The notes under the pieces are model-generated. The model worked only from the letters and a program-made list of their open reading frames with translations, was not told the origin of the DNA and made no database searches. 27,392 nucleotides of DNA from assembly GCA_910588695.1 (NCBI GenBank), contig CAJUOV010000018.1:1-27392 (forward strand). The letters run 5' to 3'. Source of the DNA: an uncultured Christensenellaceae bacterium. Lineage in GTDB: Bacteria > Bacillota > Clostridia > Christensenellales > Borkfalkiaceae. Numbering within the stretch: the first letter of the stretch is position 1; every line of letters starts with the position of its first letter. Position numbers and translations under genes: made by a program. This document shows, one piece after another, positions 15,294 through 24,240 of the stretch.

Positions 15294-15944
15294 ATGTTTG
15301 ACGATAATTTGCCCGAGCGCCCTCTCATGCTCAATCAACGCAAAAAGAAATCTCCGCTCGTTGTGTTTTTCAGCGTATTGGCGGGACTTTTGCTTGTTGT
15401 TTTGCTGGCGTTTGCGATTTTTAACGTATGGGTCAAACGTACTTGTTTTGTTGTGGAAGTCTCGGGAAGTTCTATGTTGAATACCGTGCAGGACGGCGAT
15501 CTTCTCTATGCAAAGAAGGGCGGAGAAGATGCCCGTCGCGGCGATGTGATCATTATTTCCGTAAAAAATTATTCGCAGGAGAACGGTTATCAGTTCAGCG
15601 GCGACTATATCATCAAGCGTCTGATTGCAGTTGAAGGCGATACCGTGGCTTGTGAGAACGGTGTAATCAGCATTAAATATGCGGGGGAAGAAGAGTTTAC
15701 AACGCTTTCGGAACCGTATGCGAATGGTGCGACTCCCGATTTTGACTTTGGGAAGATGAAATTGGTTGAAGAAGGAGAAATCTTTTTTTTGGGCGACAAT
15801 CGGGGAAACAGTTACGATTCCGGCGAGATCGGTTGTCTGAAAGCGGATGACGTTGTGGGCGTTGTGCCTGAATGGTCGATAAACATGAAATCTTTTATTT
15901 CGTTTTGGGCGAAGATGCATACCTCGATTGCCGTACATCCGTAA
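15294..15944 (+). CDS. lepB: Signal peptidase I, Ser-Lys type (LepB/SipS)
   Basis: 216 aa, membrane protease removing Sec and Tat signal peptides. It has a cytoplasmic basic N-terminus, one transmembrane helix (about 21-47), catalytic Ser60 in VSGSSMLNTV, catalytic Lys108 in DYIIKRLIAVEGD and the conserved GDNRGNSYDS box. The family's SMxPT is SMLNT here. This is the general-purpose type, unlike the two Ser-His SipW-type enzymes at 4596 and 6917. It starts 7 nt after the hydrolase gene with only a weak ribosome site, so translation may be coupled to it. Confidence 0.93.
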   Translation: MFDDNLPERPLMLNQRKKKSPLVVFFSVLAGLLLVVLLAFAIFNVWVKRTCFVVEVSGSSMLNTVQDGDLLYAKKGGEDARRGDVIIISVKNYSQENGYQFSGDYIIKRLIAVEGDTVACENGVISIKYAGEEEFTTLSEPYANGATPDFDFGKMKLVEEGEIFFLGDNRGNSYDSGEIGCLKADDVVGVVPEWSINMKSFISFWAKMHTSIAVHP

Positions 15945-15976
15945 AAAATGCCTTTATGGGCAGGAGGAGAAATATT

Positions 15977-16816
15977 ATGATAAAAATTACTGCCGACAGC
16001 ACATGCGACATCGGGGAATATGCCGAGAGCCGACAGATCGGATTGCTTCCGCTCAACGTGATTTTGGGAACAGACTGTTTTTCGGACGGCGTGGACATAA
16101 CCCCGCAAAATATCTTTGAGTTTGTAGAAAGAACGGATACGCTTCCGAAAACTTCGGCTCCCAATGTCGGAACTTACGAAGAATATTTCAACCGCTTTGT
16201 TTCGGCGGGAGACACCGTAATCCACATCAACATTTCTTCCAAGTCGTCTTCTTCCTGTGGCAACGCGAAAGAAGCGGCGAAGAAATTCGGCGACAAAGTA
16301 TTTGTGATTGATTCCCGTGCGCTTTCGGGCGGGCAGGGATTGCTCGTTATGAAAGCGGCGGATTTCAGGGATGAGGGAATGGGCGCGCCCGAGATCGTCG
16401 ACCGTCTCAATGCATTGGCGCCTAAGATCAATACCTCGTTCGTACCAGACAGGCTCGATTATCTTTATAAAGGCGGAAGATGTTCGAGAATGCAGATGTT
16501 CGGAGCGAATCTTTTGAAAATTCATCCGCTTATTCAGATGGAGGACGGACAACTTGTCGCAGGCAAAAAATACCGCGGTTCCATGGAAAAATGCATTTCG
16601 AATTACATCGACGATCTTGCGGTTATGTATCCGAACTACGATGACAGCCGATGCTTTATCACGCATTCCTCTGCGGATAAAGAACTTGTCGAAGTCGCAA
16701 AGAGAAAGGCGGAAGAGAAATTTTCGTTCAGACAGACGATAGAAACGGTTGCGGGCTCGATTATCACAAGCCACTGCGGTAGAAATACGCTCGGACTTTT
16801 ATTTATCGCGGAATAA
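15977..16816 (+). CDS. DegV-family fatty-acid-binding protein
   Basis: 279 aa. DegV (FakB-like) proteins bind a fatty acid and, as FakB, present it to the kinase FakA for phosphorylation. Typical blocks are present: KITADSTCDIG at the N-terminus, PLNVILG, PKTSAPNVGTYEEYF, HINISSKSSSS, VIDSRALSGGQGLLV and RLDYLYKGGRCSRMQ. The usual TSQPS and SGTYQSA motifs appear in altered form. The start at 15977 is set by AGGAGGAGA (15962-15970); a longer in-frame reading begins inside lepB and has no site. Whether it acts with a FakA cannot be judged from this window. Confidence 0.92.
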   Translation: MIKITADSTCDIGEYAESRQIGLLPLNVILGTDCFSDGVDITPQNIFEFVERTDTLPKTSAPNVGTYEEYFNRFVSAGDTVIHINISSKSSSSCGNAKEAAKKFGDKVFVIDSRALSGGQGLLVMKAADFRDEGMGAPEIVDRLNALAPKINTSFVPDRLDYLYKGGRCSRMQMFGANLLKIHPLIQMEDGQLVAGKKYRGSMEKCISNYIDDLAVMYPNYDDSRCFITHSSADKELVEVAKRKAEEKFSFRQTIETVAGSIITSHCGRNTLGLLFIAE

Positions 16817-16832
16817 TAAAAGTCGGTTTCAC

Positions 16833-16861
16833 TTGCTATTTTTCAACGGATAGGATATAAT
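16833..16861 (+). promoter_or_regulatory. Strong sigma-A promoter, apparently giving a leaderless mRNA
   Basis: TTGCTA (16833-16838), 17 nt, TATAAT (16856-16861, perfect). The start is expected at about 16868, only 3 nt before the ATG at 16871, and no ribosome site exists in between. It heads a co-directional run that may reach 27343. Confidence 0.75.
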
Positions 16862-16870
16862 AAAAAAGTT

Positions 16871-17404
16871 ATGACAAAGAAATTATATACAGACGACGAT
16901 TTATGGAATGCGGTCATGCAGAAAAGAAAGTTGCTTGCCGTGTTTTTGGCGGTTTTCGGTGTTTGGCTGGTCGCCGTAGTGGGTTGCGCGGTGTGGTACG
17001 CGATGCTTCCATACGAGGATCAGATGCAGCCTTGGGTCATTGTTATCACCTGCGTAATTACGGCAATTTTTCTGATGTTTACATTCCCTTATATGGGAAT
17101 CAGTTATAAACGATGCAAAAATTACGTGAGAATGCTGAAATTCTTTTCGGAGGGGTTGAAGGAGTGTTGCATCGCGCCCTTCGAAGGGATCGACGATTGG
17201 ATGACGCACGACGGCGTAGACGTTAATGTGGCTGATTTTTCAGTGCCCAACGTTAAACGCGACGGCATGATGACGCGGCGTATCCTTGTAGACGGAGAAA
17301 AGGATTTTCCGCCCTTTGACGAAGGGGATACGGTAAAACTTATCGTTCAGGGAAATTTGTTGTTGGAATACGAAATTTTGAAGAAAAAAGAGGAAGAAAA
17401 ATGA
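16871..17404 (+). CDS. Two-helix membrane protein of unknown function
   Basis: 177 aa. I do not recognise a family. Two hydrophobic helices (about 21-46 and 54-76) join in a short loop and are followed by a soluble C-terminal domain of about 100 residues ending in a Lys/Glu-rich tail (ILKKKEEEK). It contains a CC pair (KECCIAPFEGIDDW). The start is the only sensible ATG; it lies about 3 nt from the predicted transcription start, so the message seems leaderless. The stop codon overlaps the next gene (ACT-domain protein) by 4 nt, so the two are co-translated. A sensor or assembly role with the ACT protein is possible but unsupported. Confidence 0.75.
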   Translation: MTKKLYTDDDLWNAVMQKRKLLAVFLAVFGVWLVAVVGCAVWYAMLPYEDQMQPWVIVITCVITAIFLMFTFPYMGISYKRCKNYVRMLKFFSEGLKECCIAPFEGIDDWMTHDGVDVNVADFSVPNVKRDGMMTRRILVDGEKDFPPFDEGDTVKLIVQGNLLLEYEILKKKEEEK

Positions 17405-17670
17405 AAGCGGTAGTGACGGTTACGGGTTCCGACCATCGCGGGATCATTGCGAAAGTGAGCGGGTATCTTTTCGATCACGGCGTGAATATCGAAGATATTT
17501 CGCAAACGATTTTGGGCGAGCAATTCGCCATGATCATGAAAGTGGACACTTCGGAAAGCAAGGAGGATTTTTCTCTTCTTGCTGACGGATTGGGAACAAT
17601 GGGGCGAGAGATCGGAATGAGCGTCAGAATACAGCATGCGGATATATTCGACGCGATGCACAACGTTTGA
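17401..17670 (+). CDS. ACT-domain protein (UPF0237 type)
   Basis: 89 aa, a single ACT domain, a small fold that usually binds amino acids to regulate enzymes. The N-terminus KAVVTVTGSDHRGIIAKVSG with DHGVNIEDISQTI is typical of the UPF0237 group (GcvR-like ACT proteins). It is commonly encoded directly before a UPF0210/DUF711 protein, as here, so the two probably act together. The ATG overlaps the upstream stop (ATGA). The ligand is unknown. Confidence 0.93.
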   Translation: MKAVVTVTGSDHRGIIAKVSGYLFDHGVNIEDISQTILGEQFAMIMKVDTSESKEDFSLLADGLGTMGREIGMSVRIQHADIFDAMHNV

Positions 17671-17690
17671 GCGGGGTACGGGAAAAGGCT

Positions 17691-19046
17691 ATGTTCAGTA
17701 AATTCGACGTACTTGAAACAATAGAAATGATCGAGCGCGAACATCTCGATATCCGCACGGTGACGCTCGGGGTGTCGCTTCTTCCCTGTATTAGGGAGAG
17801 CGCGGAAAAAACCGCCTCCGCAGTCTATGACTGCGTTATGAAAAAGGCGGAAAATCTTGTGCCTGTCGCGGAGGCTCTTTCTAAGGAATACGGAATTCCC
17901 ATCGTGAACAAGCGGGTGTCGGTCACGCCCGTCTCGCTTGTAACGGCGGCGTTTCCCGAAAAAAGCGGGCTCGTAGGACGCGCGCTCGATCAGGCGGCAA
18001 GCGAACTCGGAATTGATTTTTTAGGCGGTTATTCCGCGTTGGTTCAGAAGGGTACGGCGAATTACGAAAAAACCTTTTTGGAGACGATTCCCGATGTGCT
18101 TTCGTCTACCCAAAGACTCTGTTCTTCCGTCAATGTGGGTTCGAGCAAGTCGGGGATCAACATGGACGCCGTTCGCATGATGGGCGAAATCGTTAAAAAA
18201 ACAGCCGAACTTACCGCCGATAAAGACGGTCTCGGTTGCTGCAAGCTCGTAATATTCTGTAATGCGGTAGAGGATAATCCCTTTATGGCGGGCGCATTCC
18301 ACGGCGTGAGCGAAGGCGACGCAGTGATCAATGTGGGAGTGTCTGGACCGGGCGTCGTACATCATGCGTTGAAAGATAAAAAGAACGCCGATCTGACCGA
18401 AGCGGCGGAGATTATTAAAAAGACGGCGTTTAAGATTACGCGTGCGGGACAGCTGATCGCGAAAGAAGCCTCCCGTCGGCTCGGGATTCCGTTCGGAATT
18501 GTCGATCTGTCTCTTGCTCCCACACCCGCGCGCGGGGATTCCGTCGCGCATATTCTCGAAGAACTCGGACTCGAACGGGTGGGCGGGCACGGCACGACTG
18601 CCGCGCTCGCTATGCTCAACGATGCAGTGAAAAAGGGCGGGTTGATGGCTTCTTCCCGCGTTGGGGGTCTTTCGGGCGCGTTTATTCCCGTATCGGAAGA
18701 TATCGGTATGATCGAAGCTGCGGAAGCGGGTAAAATTTCCGTCGATAAGCTCGAAGCAATGACTGCCGTCTGTTCGGTGGGGCTTGATATGATCGCTATT
18801 CCGGGGGACACCCCCGCGACAACAATCTCTGCGATGATTGCAGACGAGGCTGCGATCGGCATGATCAACAATAAAACGACCGCGGTGCGCGTAATTCCCG
18901 TACCCGATAAAAAGGTGGGAGACGAGGTGCAGTTCGGCGGATTGTTGGGCAGGGCGCCCGTGATGCGCGTGCACGACGGCGATGCAAGTATCTTTGTGGC
19001 TCGCGGCGGTTTGATTCCCGCGCCCGTACATAGCTTCAAAAATTGA
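17691..19046 (+). CDS. DUF711/UPF0210 (PFL-like) protein
   Basis: 451 aa. Family marks are DVLETIEMIEREHLDIRTVT at the N-terminus, SSVNVGSSKSGINMDAV, FCNAVEDNPFMAGAFHG, INVGVSGPGVV, LSLAPTPARGDSVA and GDTPATTISAMIADEAAIG. The fold is related to pyruvate formate-lyase, but no glycyl-radical motif is visible and the reaction is not known. I prefer ATG at 17691 because the family starts at this point; a TTG at 17667 overlapping the upstream stop has no ribosome site. GGGAAAAGG lies just before 17691. It follows its usual ACT-domain partner by 20 nt. Confidence 0.92.
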   Translation: MFSKFDVLETIEMIEREHLDIRTVTLGVSLLPCIRESAEKTASAVYDCVMKKAENLVPVAEALSKEYGIPIVNKRVSVTPVSLVTAAFPEKSGLVGRALDQAASELGIDFLGGYSALVQKGTANYEKTFLETIPDVLSSTQRLCSSVNVGSSKSGINMDAVRMMGEIVKKTAELTADKDGLGCCKLVIFCNAVEDNPFMAGAFHGVSEGDAVINVGVSGPGVVHHALKDKKNADLTEAAEIIKKTAFKITRAGQLIAKEASRRLGIPFGIVDLSLAPTPARGDSVAHILEELGLERVGGHGTTAALAMLNDAVKKGGLMASSRVGGLSGAFIPVSEDIGMIEAAEAGKISVDKLEAMTAVCSVGLDMIAIPGDTPATTISAMIADEAAIGMINNKTTAVRVIPVPDKKVGDEVQFGGLLGRAPVMRVHDGDASIFVARGGLIPAPVHSFKN

Positions 19047-19063
19047 TTTTTAAGGAGAATAAT

Positions 19064-20830
19064 ATGCAACGCAGCGAAATCGATGAAAAATATCTTTGGA
19101 ATACTTCCGAACTTTTCGGGAGCGACGAGGCGTGGGAAAAGGCGTTTTCCGCACTTGAAAATCCGCAATTCGCAAAATATAAAGGCACGCTGAACAGCGT
19201 GGAAAATATCCTTGCTTATTTCCGCGCCGAAGAGGAATACGAGATCGCGCTGTTAAGAGTGTATCTCTATGCGCACATGAAGCATGACGAGGATGTGAGC
19301 GATTCCAGATATAATTCCGCGCTTCAACGCGTCATGCAGCTTTTTACGCGGCTTGGTTCGGAGACGGCGTTTGCGATTCCCGAAATATCTTCGCTCGACG
19401 AAAATAAGCTGATTGCATTTTCCGAAGAAAAGTCGCTCTCCGATTACGATTACTTTTTTTCGCGTTTGATTGCGAAGAAAAAATACATTCTTTCCGAGAA
19501 AGAAGAGCGTATTCTTGCCGAAGTTCAGGAACCTCTTTCCACGGCTTACGATACTTTCGAAATGCTCGATAATGCGGAAGTGGATTTTCCGGAAATCGAG
19601 TATAACGGCGAAACGCTACGCTTATCGCATGGGCTCTATTCCGTCATTCTCAACGGCAGCGACAGAGAGAAACGCAAAGAGGCGTTTGAAAAATATTATT
19701 CCGCTTACCGCAAGATTGTGGGTACGCTTGCAACGACTTATTACGGCAACGTAAAGCAGGATGTGTTTTTCAAAAACGTGCGCGGCTTCGATTCCTGCCT
19801 GCAAATGGCGCTCTTTGAAGAGGACGTGGACGCGAGTGTTTACAAAAATCTTGTCAACAGCGTCAATGCCGCCGCGCCCGTCATGCACCGATATATGGCG
19901 CTCCGTAAAAAGATCATGGGGCTTGACGAAATGCATATGTATGACATTTACCCGCCGATCGTCGAGAACGCCGATTTGCGCCTGACTTATGAAGAAGCGT
20001 ATGAAACGGTGCTCAAAGGACTTGCTCCGCTCGGAGAAGAGTATCTTTCGCTTTTGAAAAAGGGCAGGGACGAGCGCTGGATCGACGTTTACGAGACGCA
20101 AGGCAAAAAGAGCGGCGCGTATTCTACGGGCGTTTACGGAACTCATCCGTATGTTCTTTTGAATTATCAGAAAACGACGCACGATGTATTTACGGTCGCG
20201 CACGAAATGGGGCATTCGATCCACACCTATTTTTCTACGCGTACTCAGCCTTATGCGAAGGCGGATTACAAGATTTTCGTCGCCGAAGTTGCGAGTACCG
20301 TCAACGAAGTGCTGCTTTTGAAATATCTCTTAAAGTCGACAACGGATAAAACGCTCAAAAAATATCTTGTAAGTTACTTTATCGAAATGATCCGCACAAC
20401 GCTTTTCCGCCAGACGCAGTTTGCGGAGTTCGAAGAGAAGGCGCACGCGATGGCGGAAAACGGCGAGCCGCTCAATAAAGATAACTTGTCTGCGTTATAT
20501 TACGGACTCAATAAAAAATATTACGGCGATGCGCTCTTTCACGATAAAGACATTGAGATCGAATGGGCGAGGATTCCGCATTTTTACCGTTCTTTCTACG
20601 TTTACAAATATGCGACGGGAATTACGGCGGCAGTTGCGATCGCCAACAAGATTCTTTCGGAGGGGGAACCCGCCGTCAAGAAATATTTTGAATTCCTTTC
20701 GGGGGGAAGTAAGACCGATCCCGTTTCGCTTCTGAAAATCGCAGGAGCCGATCTTACGAAGAAAGAAACGTTCGAGAGCGTGATGAAAGAATTTGAAGAC
20801 GCGTTGAATCAACTTGAGAAGCATATCTGA
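19064..20830 (+). CDS. pepF: Oligoendopeptidase F (M3 family)
   Basis: 588 aa zinc metallopeptidase cleaving peptides of moderate length in the cytoplasm. The M3 zinc site is HEMGH (His380, Glu381, His384), followed by FVAEVASTVNE with the third ligand Glu (about 408). The N-terminal PepF domain begins RSEIDEKYLWNTSELFGSDE, as is usual. Length fits the family. The start at 19064 is set by AAGGAG 7 nt upstream; an upstream ATG at 19043 lies within the preceding gene's last codons. Confidence 0.96.
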   Translation: MQRSEIDEKYLWNTSELFGSDEAWEKAFSALENPQFAKYKGTLNSVENILAYFRAEEEYEIALLRVYLYAHMKHDEDVSDSRYNSALQRVMQLFTRLGSETAFAIPEISSLDENKLIAFSEEKSLSDYDYFFSRLIAKKKYILSEKEERILAEVQEPLSTAYDTFEMLDNAEVDFPEIEYNGETLRLSHGLYSVILNGSDREKRKEAFEKYYSAYRKIVGTLATTYYGNVKQDVFFKNVRGFDSCLQMALFEEDVDASVYKNLVNSVNAAAPVMHRYMALRKKIMGLDEMHMYDIYPPIVENADLRLTYEEAYETVLKGLAPLGEEYLSLLKKGRDERWIDVYETQGKKSGAYSTGVYGTHPYVLLNYQKTTHDVFTVAHEMGHSIHTYFSTRTQPYAKADYKIFVAEVASTVNEVLLLKYLLKSTTDKTLKKYLVSYFIEMIRTTLFRQTQFAEFEEKAHAMAENGEPLNKDNLSALYYGLNKKYYGDALFHDKDIEIEWARIPHFYRSFYVYKYATGITAAVAIANKILSEGEPAVKKYFEFLSGGSKTDPVSLLKIAGADLTKKETFESVMKEFEDALNQLEKHI

Positions 20831-20844
20831 ACGAAGGAGAAATT

Positions 20845-22287
20845 ATGGCAGTCAATCAGATGCCGCACAATTTAGACGCGGAAAAAGCGTTGCTCGGCTG
20901 TATTTTGTTGGATGAAAATGTGCAGTCGGACGTTCTTGACGATTTGAAGCCGGATGATTTCTATCAGGAATCTCACCGCGAGATTCTCAGCGGAATGAAG
21001 GCCGTTCACGCGATGGGTAAGGCGGTCGATATTGTAACTTTGACGGACAGACTTTCGAACGACGGCAAGCTCAATCGGGCGGGCGGAGTGCAGACGGTGA
21101 CCGAGCTTGCGGAAAATGCGCTCTCCGCCGTTAACTATAAACAGTACCTTGAAATTGTCAAACGGGATTCGATGAACCGTAAACTGATCCGCGCTTCCAA
21201 AGAAATCATGGAAAACTGTATGGCTTCGCCCGAAGAGAGAGACGCGTTGAACTTTGCGGAAAATAAAGTGTATTCGATTTCTCAGAACGGCGAATCCACC
21301 GCGTTGAAAGGATTAGAAGACGGGGCGGATATGAAAGCGGTGCTCGACCGGATCGAGTTGATTCAGACGGATCCGAACGCAGCGCGCGGAGTCGAAACCG
21401 GATTTCCGCGTTTAGACCGCAAGATGAACGGATTGCAAAAATCCGATCTTATCATTATTGCGGCGCGACCCGGCGCCGGTAAAACTTCGTTCGCTATGAA
21501 TATCGTGGAAAATGCCTGTTTGCAACGCGGAAAGGTTGCGGCGGTGTTTTCGCTCGAAATGTCGCGCAGACAACTTTTACAGAGATTGCTCTGTTCTTAT
21601 TCCGGCGTGAGCATGAAAAAGGTGAATACGCCTTCGGAAGAGGAACATGTGACGCCTGCCGATTATAAAAAAATTTGGGCGGCGACAGATAAAATCAATA
21701 AAAGTAAGCTCTTTATCGACGACAAAACAAATATTACGGCGGGAGAGATTCTTTCGAAATGCCGCCGTTTGAAGAGTTCGGAGGGCAGGCTCGATCTTGT
21801 TATGATCGACTATATCCAGCTCATGCAGGGGGATTCGGGGAAAAACTCGCAGGAGACCCGCCAGAAAGAGATCGCGGACATTACAAGAGGACTTAAAATT
21901 ATGGCGAAGGAGCTTGACGTTCCCGTTATCGCACTTTCGCAGCTCAGACGTTTTCAAGGGAAGGAAGCGCAGCTTTCCGACTTGCGTGAATCGGGAGCAA
22001 TCGAGCAGGACGCGGACATCGTCATGTTCATCAACCGTTTTGATCAGAACGCTTCGCGCGAAGAACTGCAAAGCGGAAAAGTCATCGAGGGCGCTTCCGA
22101 ACTGAATATCGCAAAATTCAGAAACGGCGAGCCTTGCAGAATCCAACTGAGGTTTATCGGCTCAAAAACGAAATTTGTCGAAGTCGATATGCAGGGGCGT
22201 CCCGAAGAGGAACCGCAGTACGGCAGAAAAAAACCCGAATGGGCGGAAGAGGAATCTGACGGCGACGCCGATATACCACTCGAATGA
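20845..22287 (+). CDS. dnaB: Replicative DNA helicase DnaB
   Basis: 480 aa hexameric 5'-3' helicase of the replication fork (called DnaC in B. subtilis). The N-terminal DnaB domain spans about 5-110 (MPHNLDAEKALLGCILLDE), then linker and RecA-type motor: Walker A ARPGAGKT (207-214), Walker B LVMIDYIQLMQGD, and LSDLRESGAIEQDADIVMFI. Between SQL and LSDL the usual longer loop (SRxxExRxxKRP in most DnaB) is replaced by RRFQGKEAQ, about four residues shorter. No intein is present. The GAAGGAG site is well placed. The last codon overlaps the tsaC start by 4 nt, an unusual but clear coupling. Confidence 0.96.
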   Translation: MAVNQMPHNLDAEKALLGCILLDENVQSDVLDDLKPDDFYQESHREILSGMKAVHAMGKAVDIVTLTDRLSNDGKLNRAGGVQTVTELAENALSAVNYKQYLEIVKRDSMNRKLIRASKEIMENCMASPEERDALNFAENKVYSISQNGESTALKGLEDGADMKAVLDRIELIQTDPNAARGVETGFPRLDRKMNGLQKSDLIIIAARPGAGKTSFAMNIVENACLQRGKVAAVFSLEMSRRQLLQRLLCSYSGVSMKKVNTPSEEEHVTPADYKKIWAATDKINKSKLFIDDKTNITAGEILSKCRRLKSSEGRLDLVMIDYIQLMQGDSGKNSQETRQKEIADITRGLKIMAKELDVPVIALSQLRRFQGKEAQLSDLRESGAIEQDADIVMFINRFDQNASREELQSGKVIEGASELNIAKFRNGEPCRIQLRFIGSKTKFVEVDMQGRPEEEPQYGRKKPEWAEEESDGDADIPLE

Positions 22288-23297
22288 AAACGGAATTGCT
22301 GATCTCCTCCCGAGCGAGTCTCGAAAAAGCGAGAGAGTATATTTTATCGGACAATGTTGTTGCCTTTCACACAGAAACGGTTTACGGATTGGGCGCGAAT
22401 GCGTTCAGCGATCGAGCGGTTCAAAAGATTTTTGCGTTGAAAGGGCGGCCTGCGGATAATCCTCTGATCGCACACGTTCACCGTGATTTCGATATTTCCT
22501 CTTTGGTCGATAAAGTTCCTCAATATGCTGCGGTGCTTAAAAATGCGTTTTTACCGGGACCGCTTACAATGGTTTTTCCTTCGACGGGCAAAGTCAGCCG
22601 ATACGTTTCATGCGGACTGAATACGCTTGCGATCCGCGTGCCGTCTTCTCAAACGGCGCAGGAATTCTTAAAAAAAGTTGACTTGCCGATTGCGGCGCCA
22701 AGCGCGAACCGAAGCAAACACGTTTCTCCCGTAACTGCGCAACATGTATATAGGGATTTCACGGATGAAATACCGCTTATTCTCGACGGCGGCGCATGCG
22801 AGGGCGGGATCGAGAGCACTGTTTTGGACTGTACGGGCGCAGTTCCGCAGATATTGCGGGAGGGGCTCGTTACATGCGAGATGATCGCTTCCGTTGTAGG
22901 TTCTTGCAAGGTATATAAGAGTAAACCGAACGAGAGGCCCAAAAGTCCCGGAATGGCGTATAAGCATTATGCGCCTAGTTGTAAAACCGCTTATTTTACG
23001 ATTGACGAGCTTGAATCCGCATTGAAAATATATAGCGAAGAGGCGGAGAGAGGCGGCGTTCCTTATTTAATTGCTGAACGGAAAATTGCAGATGAATTTT
23101 CACAAAAAGGCTTGAACGTATTCGATTTCGGATTAACGGGTGAAGAAATGGCGCAAAATCTGTATGCGTTGTTACGGCAAGCGGAGACGGTTTCAACCCT
23201 TTTGATTTGCGTCGAACCGACGCTTCGCGGCGGAGTTATGGCGGGTGTCATGAACCGTTTGACGCGCGCATTCGGAATCGGAGAAAAAACGGAATGA
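22284..23297 (+). CDS. tsaC: Threonylcarbamoyl-AMP synthase (Sua5/YwlC type)
   Basis: 337 aa. Makes threonylcarbamoyl-AMP from threonine, bicarbonate and ATP for the t6A37 modification of ANN-decoding tRNAs. The YrdC domain (about 1-200) carries FHTETVYGLGANA, ALKGRPADNPL and AAPSANRSKHVSPVTAQHV. The linker KSPGMAYKHYAP and a C-terminal Sua5 domain (about 235-335) mark the long Sua5 form, as in B. subtilis YwlC. It overlaps both neighbours by 4 nt (ATGA at each end), joining dnaB to the phosphatase gene. Confidence 0.95.
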   Translation: MKTELLISSRASLEKAREYILSDNVVAFHTETVYGLGANAFSDRAVQKIFALKGRPADNPLIAHVHRDFDISSLVDKVPQYAAVLKNAFLPGPLTMVFPSTGKVSRYVSCGLNTLAIRVPSSQTAQEFLKKVDLPIAAPSANRSKHVSPVTAQHVYRDFTDEIPLILDGGACEGGIESTVLDCTGAVPQILREGLVTCEMIASVVGSCKVYKSKPNERPKSPGMAYKHYAPSCKTAYFTIDELESALKIYSEEAERGGVPYLIAERKIADEFSQKGLNVFDFGLTGEEMAQNLYALLRQAETVSTLLICVEPTLRGGVMAGVMNRLTRAFGIGEKTE

Positions 23298-23743
23298 AAC
23301 ATAAGAAAATCGTGTTTGTCTGTTCGGGAAATACCTGCCGTTCGCCCATGGCGGAGGCAGCGTTCCGAAAAGAACTCAAGCGGCGGAAAATTTCATGGTA
23401 TACCGTATTATCGGCAGGAATCAACGCGGCAGAGGGTTTGCCGATGAGCGCGGATGCGAAAACGGCGTTGTCTGAAGCAAAGATTGCTTATTCCGATAAG
23501 TTTCAAAGTTGTATACTGACGCGTAAGGTTGTGGACGAGGCGATTGCGGTTATCTGCATGACGCGGGATCTTTGCGATTTGGTTCCGGGAAAAAACGTGA
23601 TGAGTATGCATGAACTTGCAGGGAAAGACATTCCCGATCCTTTCGGGCAGGGAATTGACGCATATCGAATCACGCTCCGCATGATAAGAGAATGTTTTCC
23701 GGCTGTTATTTCCCGTCTCGGATTGGACGTCAAAGAAGATTGA
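23294..23743 (+). CDS. ywlE: Low-molecular-weight phosphatase, YwlE-like protein-arginine phosphatase
   Basis: 149 aa. The P-loop CSGNTCRS (Cys10, Arg16) and the general acid in IPDPFGQG define the family. Thr14 in the loop corresponds to the Thr of YwlE that selects phospho-arginine over phospho-tyrosine, so removal of McsB arginine marks is the likely role. No mcsB is in the window. The start at 23294 overlaps the tsaC stop; a longer in-frame reading inside tsaC was rejected. Order tsaC-ywlE-rpiB matches B. subtilis ywlC-ywlE-ywlF in part. Confidence 0.88.
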   Translation: MKHKKIVFVCSGNTCRSPMAEAAFRKELKRRKISWYTVLSAGINAAEGLPMSADAKTALSEAKIAYSDKFQSCILTRKVVDEAIAVICMTRDLCDLVPGKNVMSMHELAGKDIPDPFGQGIDAYRITLRMIRECFPAVISRLGLDVKED

Positions 23744-23773
23744 ATCATAAAATATATCGACAGAGGTTTTAAT

Positions 23774-24226
23774 ATGAAAATAGCGTTATGTTGCGATCAC
23801 GGCGGTCTGCTTCTGAAAAATGCCATTATCGATTATCTTGAAAAAAACGGTTATGAGATTCGGGATTTCGGAACGACAAACGAAAATTCCTGCGATTATC
23901 CGGATTTTGCTTTGCTTGCCGCGGAGGCGGTGAAGAGCGGAGAATGCGAGCGCGGAATCTTCGTCTGCACAACGGGAATCGGTATCAGCATTGCGGCGAA
24001 TAAAGTACCTTCGATCCGATGCGCCCTGTGCAGCGAACCCTATTCTGCCAGAATGACGCGTTTGCACAACGATGCAAACGTATTGGCGCTCGGCGGAGGA
24101 TTTATCGGCGTGAATTTGGGCCTTGAAATTGTTAAAACTTTTTTGGAGACACCTTTTTCCGCTGAAGAAAAGCACCGGCGCAGAATTGATAAAATTACGG
24201 CGATCGAAAATAAGTATTTGAAATAA
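23774..24226 (+). CDS. rpiB: Ribose-5-phosphate isomerase B
   Basis: 150 aa, RpiB/LacAB family enzyme interconverting ribose 5-phosphate and ribulose 5-phosphate in the pentose phosphate pathway. Seen are IALCCDHGG (substrate-binding Asp8/His9), DYPDFA, GIFVCTTGIGISIAANK (catalytic Cys in the VCTTG loop), RCALCSEPYSARMTRLHNDANVLALG and a C-terminal helix. GAGG lies 8 nt before the ATG. The 30-nt gap from ywlE is without a terminator. Confidence 0.95.
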   Translation: MKIALCCDHGGLLLKNAIIDYLEKNGYEIRDFGTTNENSCDYPDFALLAAEAVKSGECERGIFVCTTGIGISIAANKVPSIRCALCSEPYSARMTRLHNDANVLALGGGFIGVNLGLEIVKTFLETPFSAEEKHRRRIDKITAIENKYLK

Positions 24227-24240
24227 AGAGAGGAAATAAA

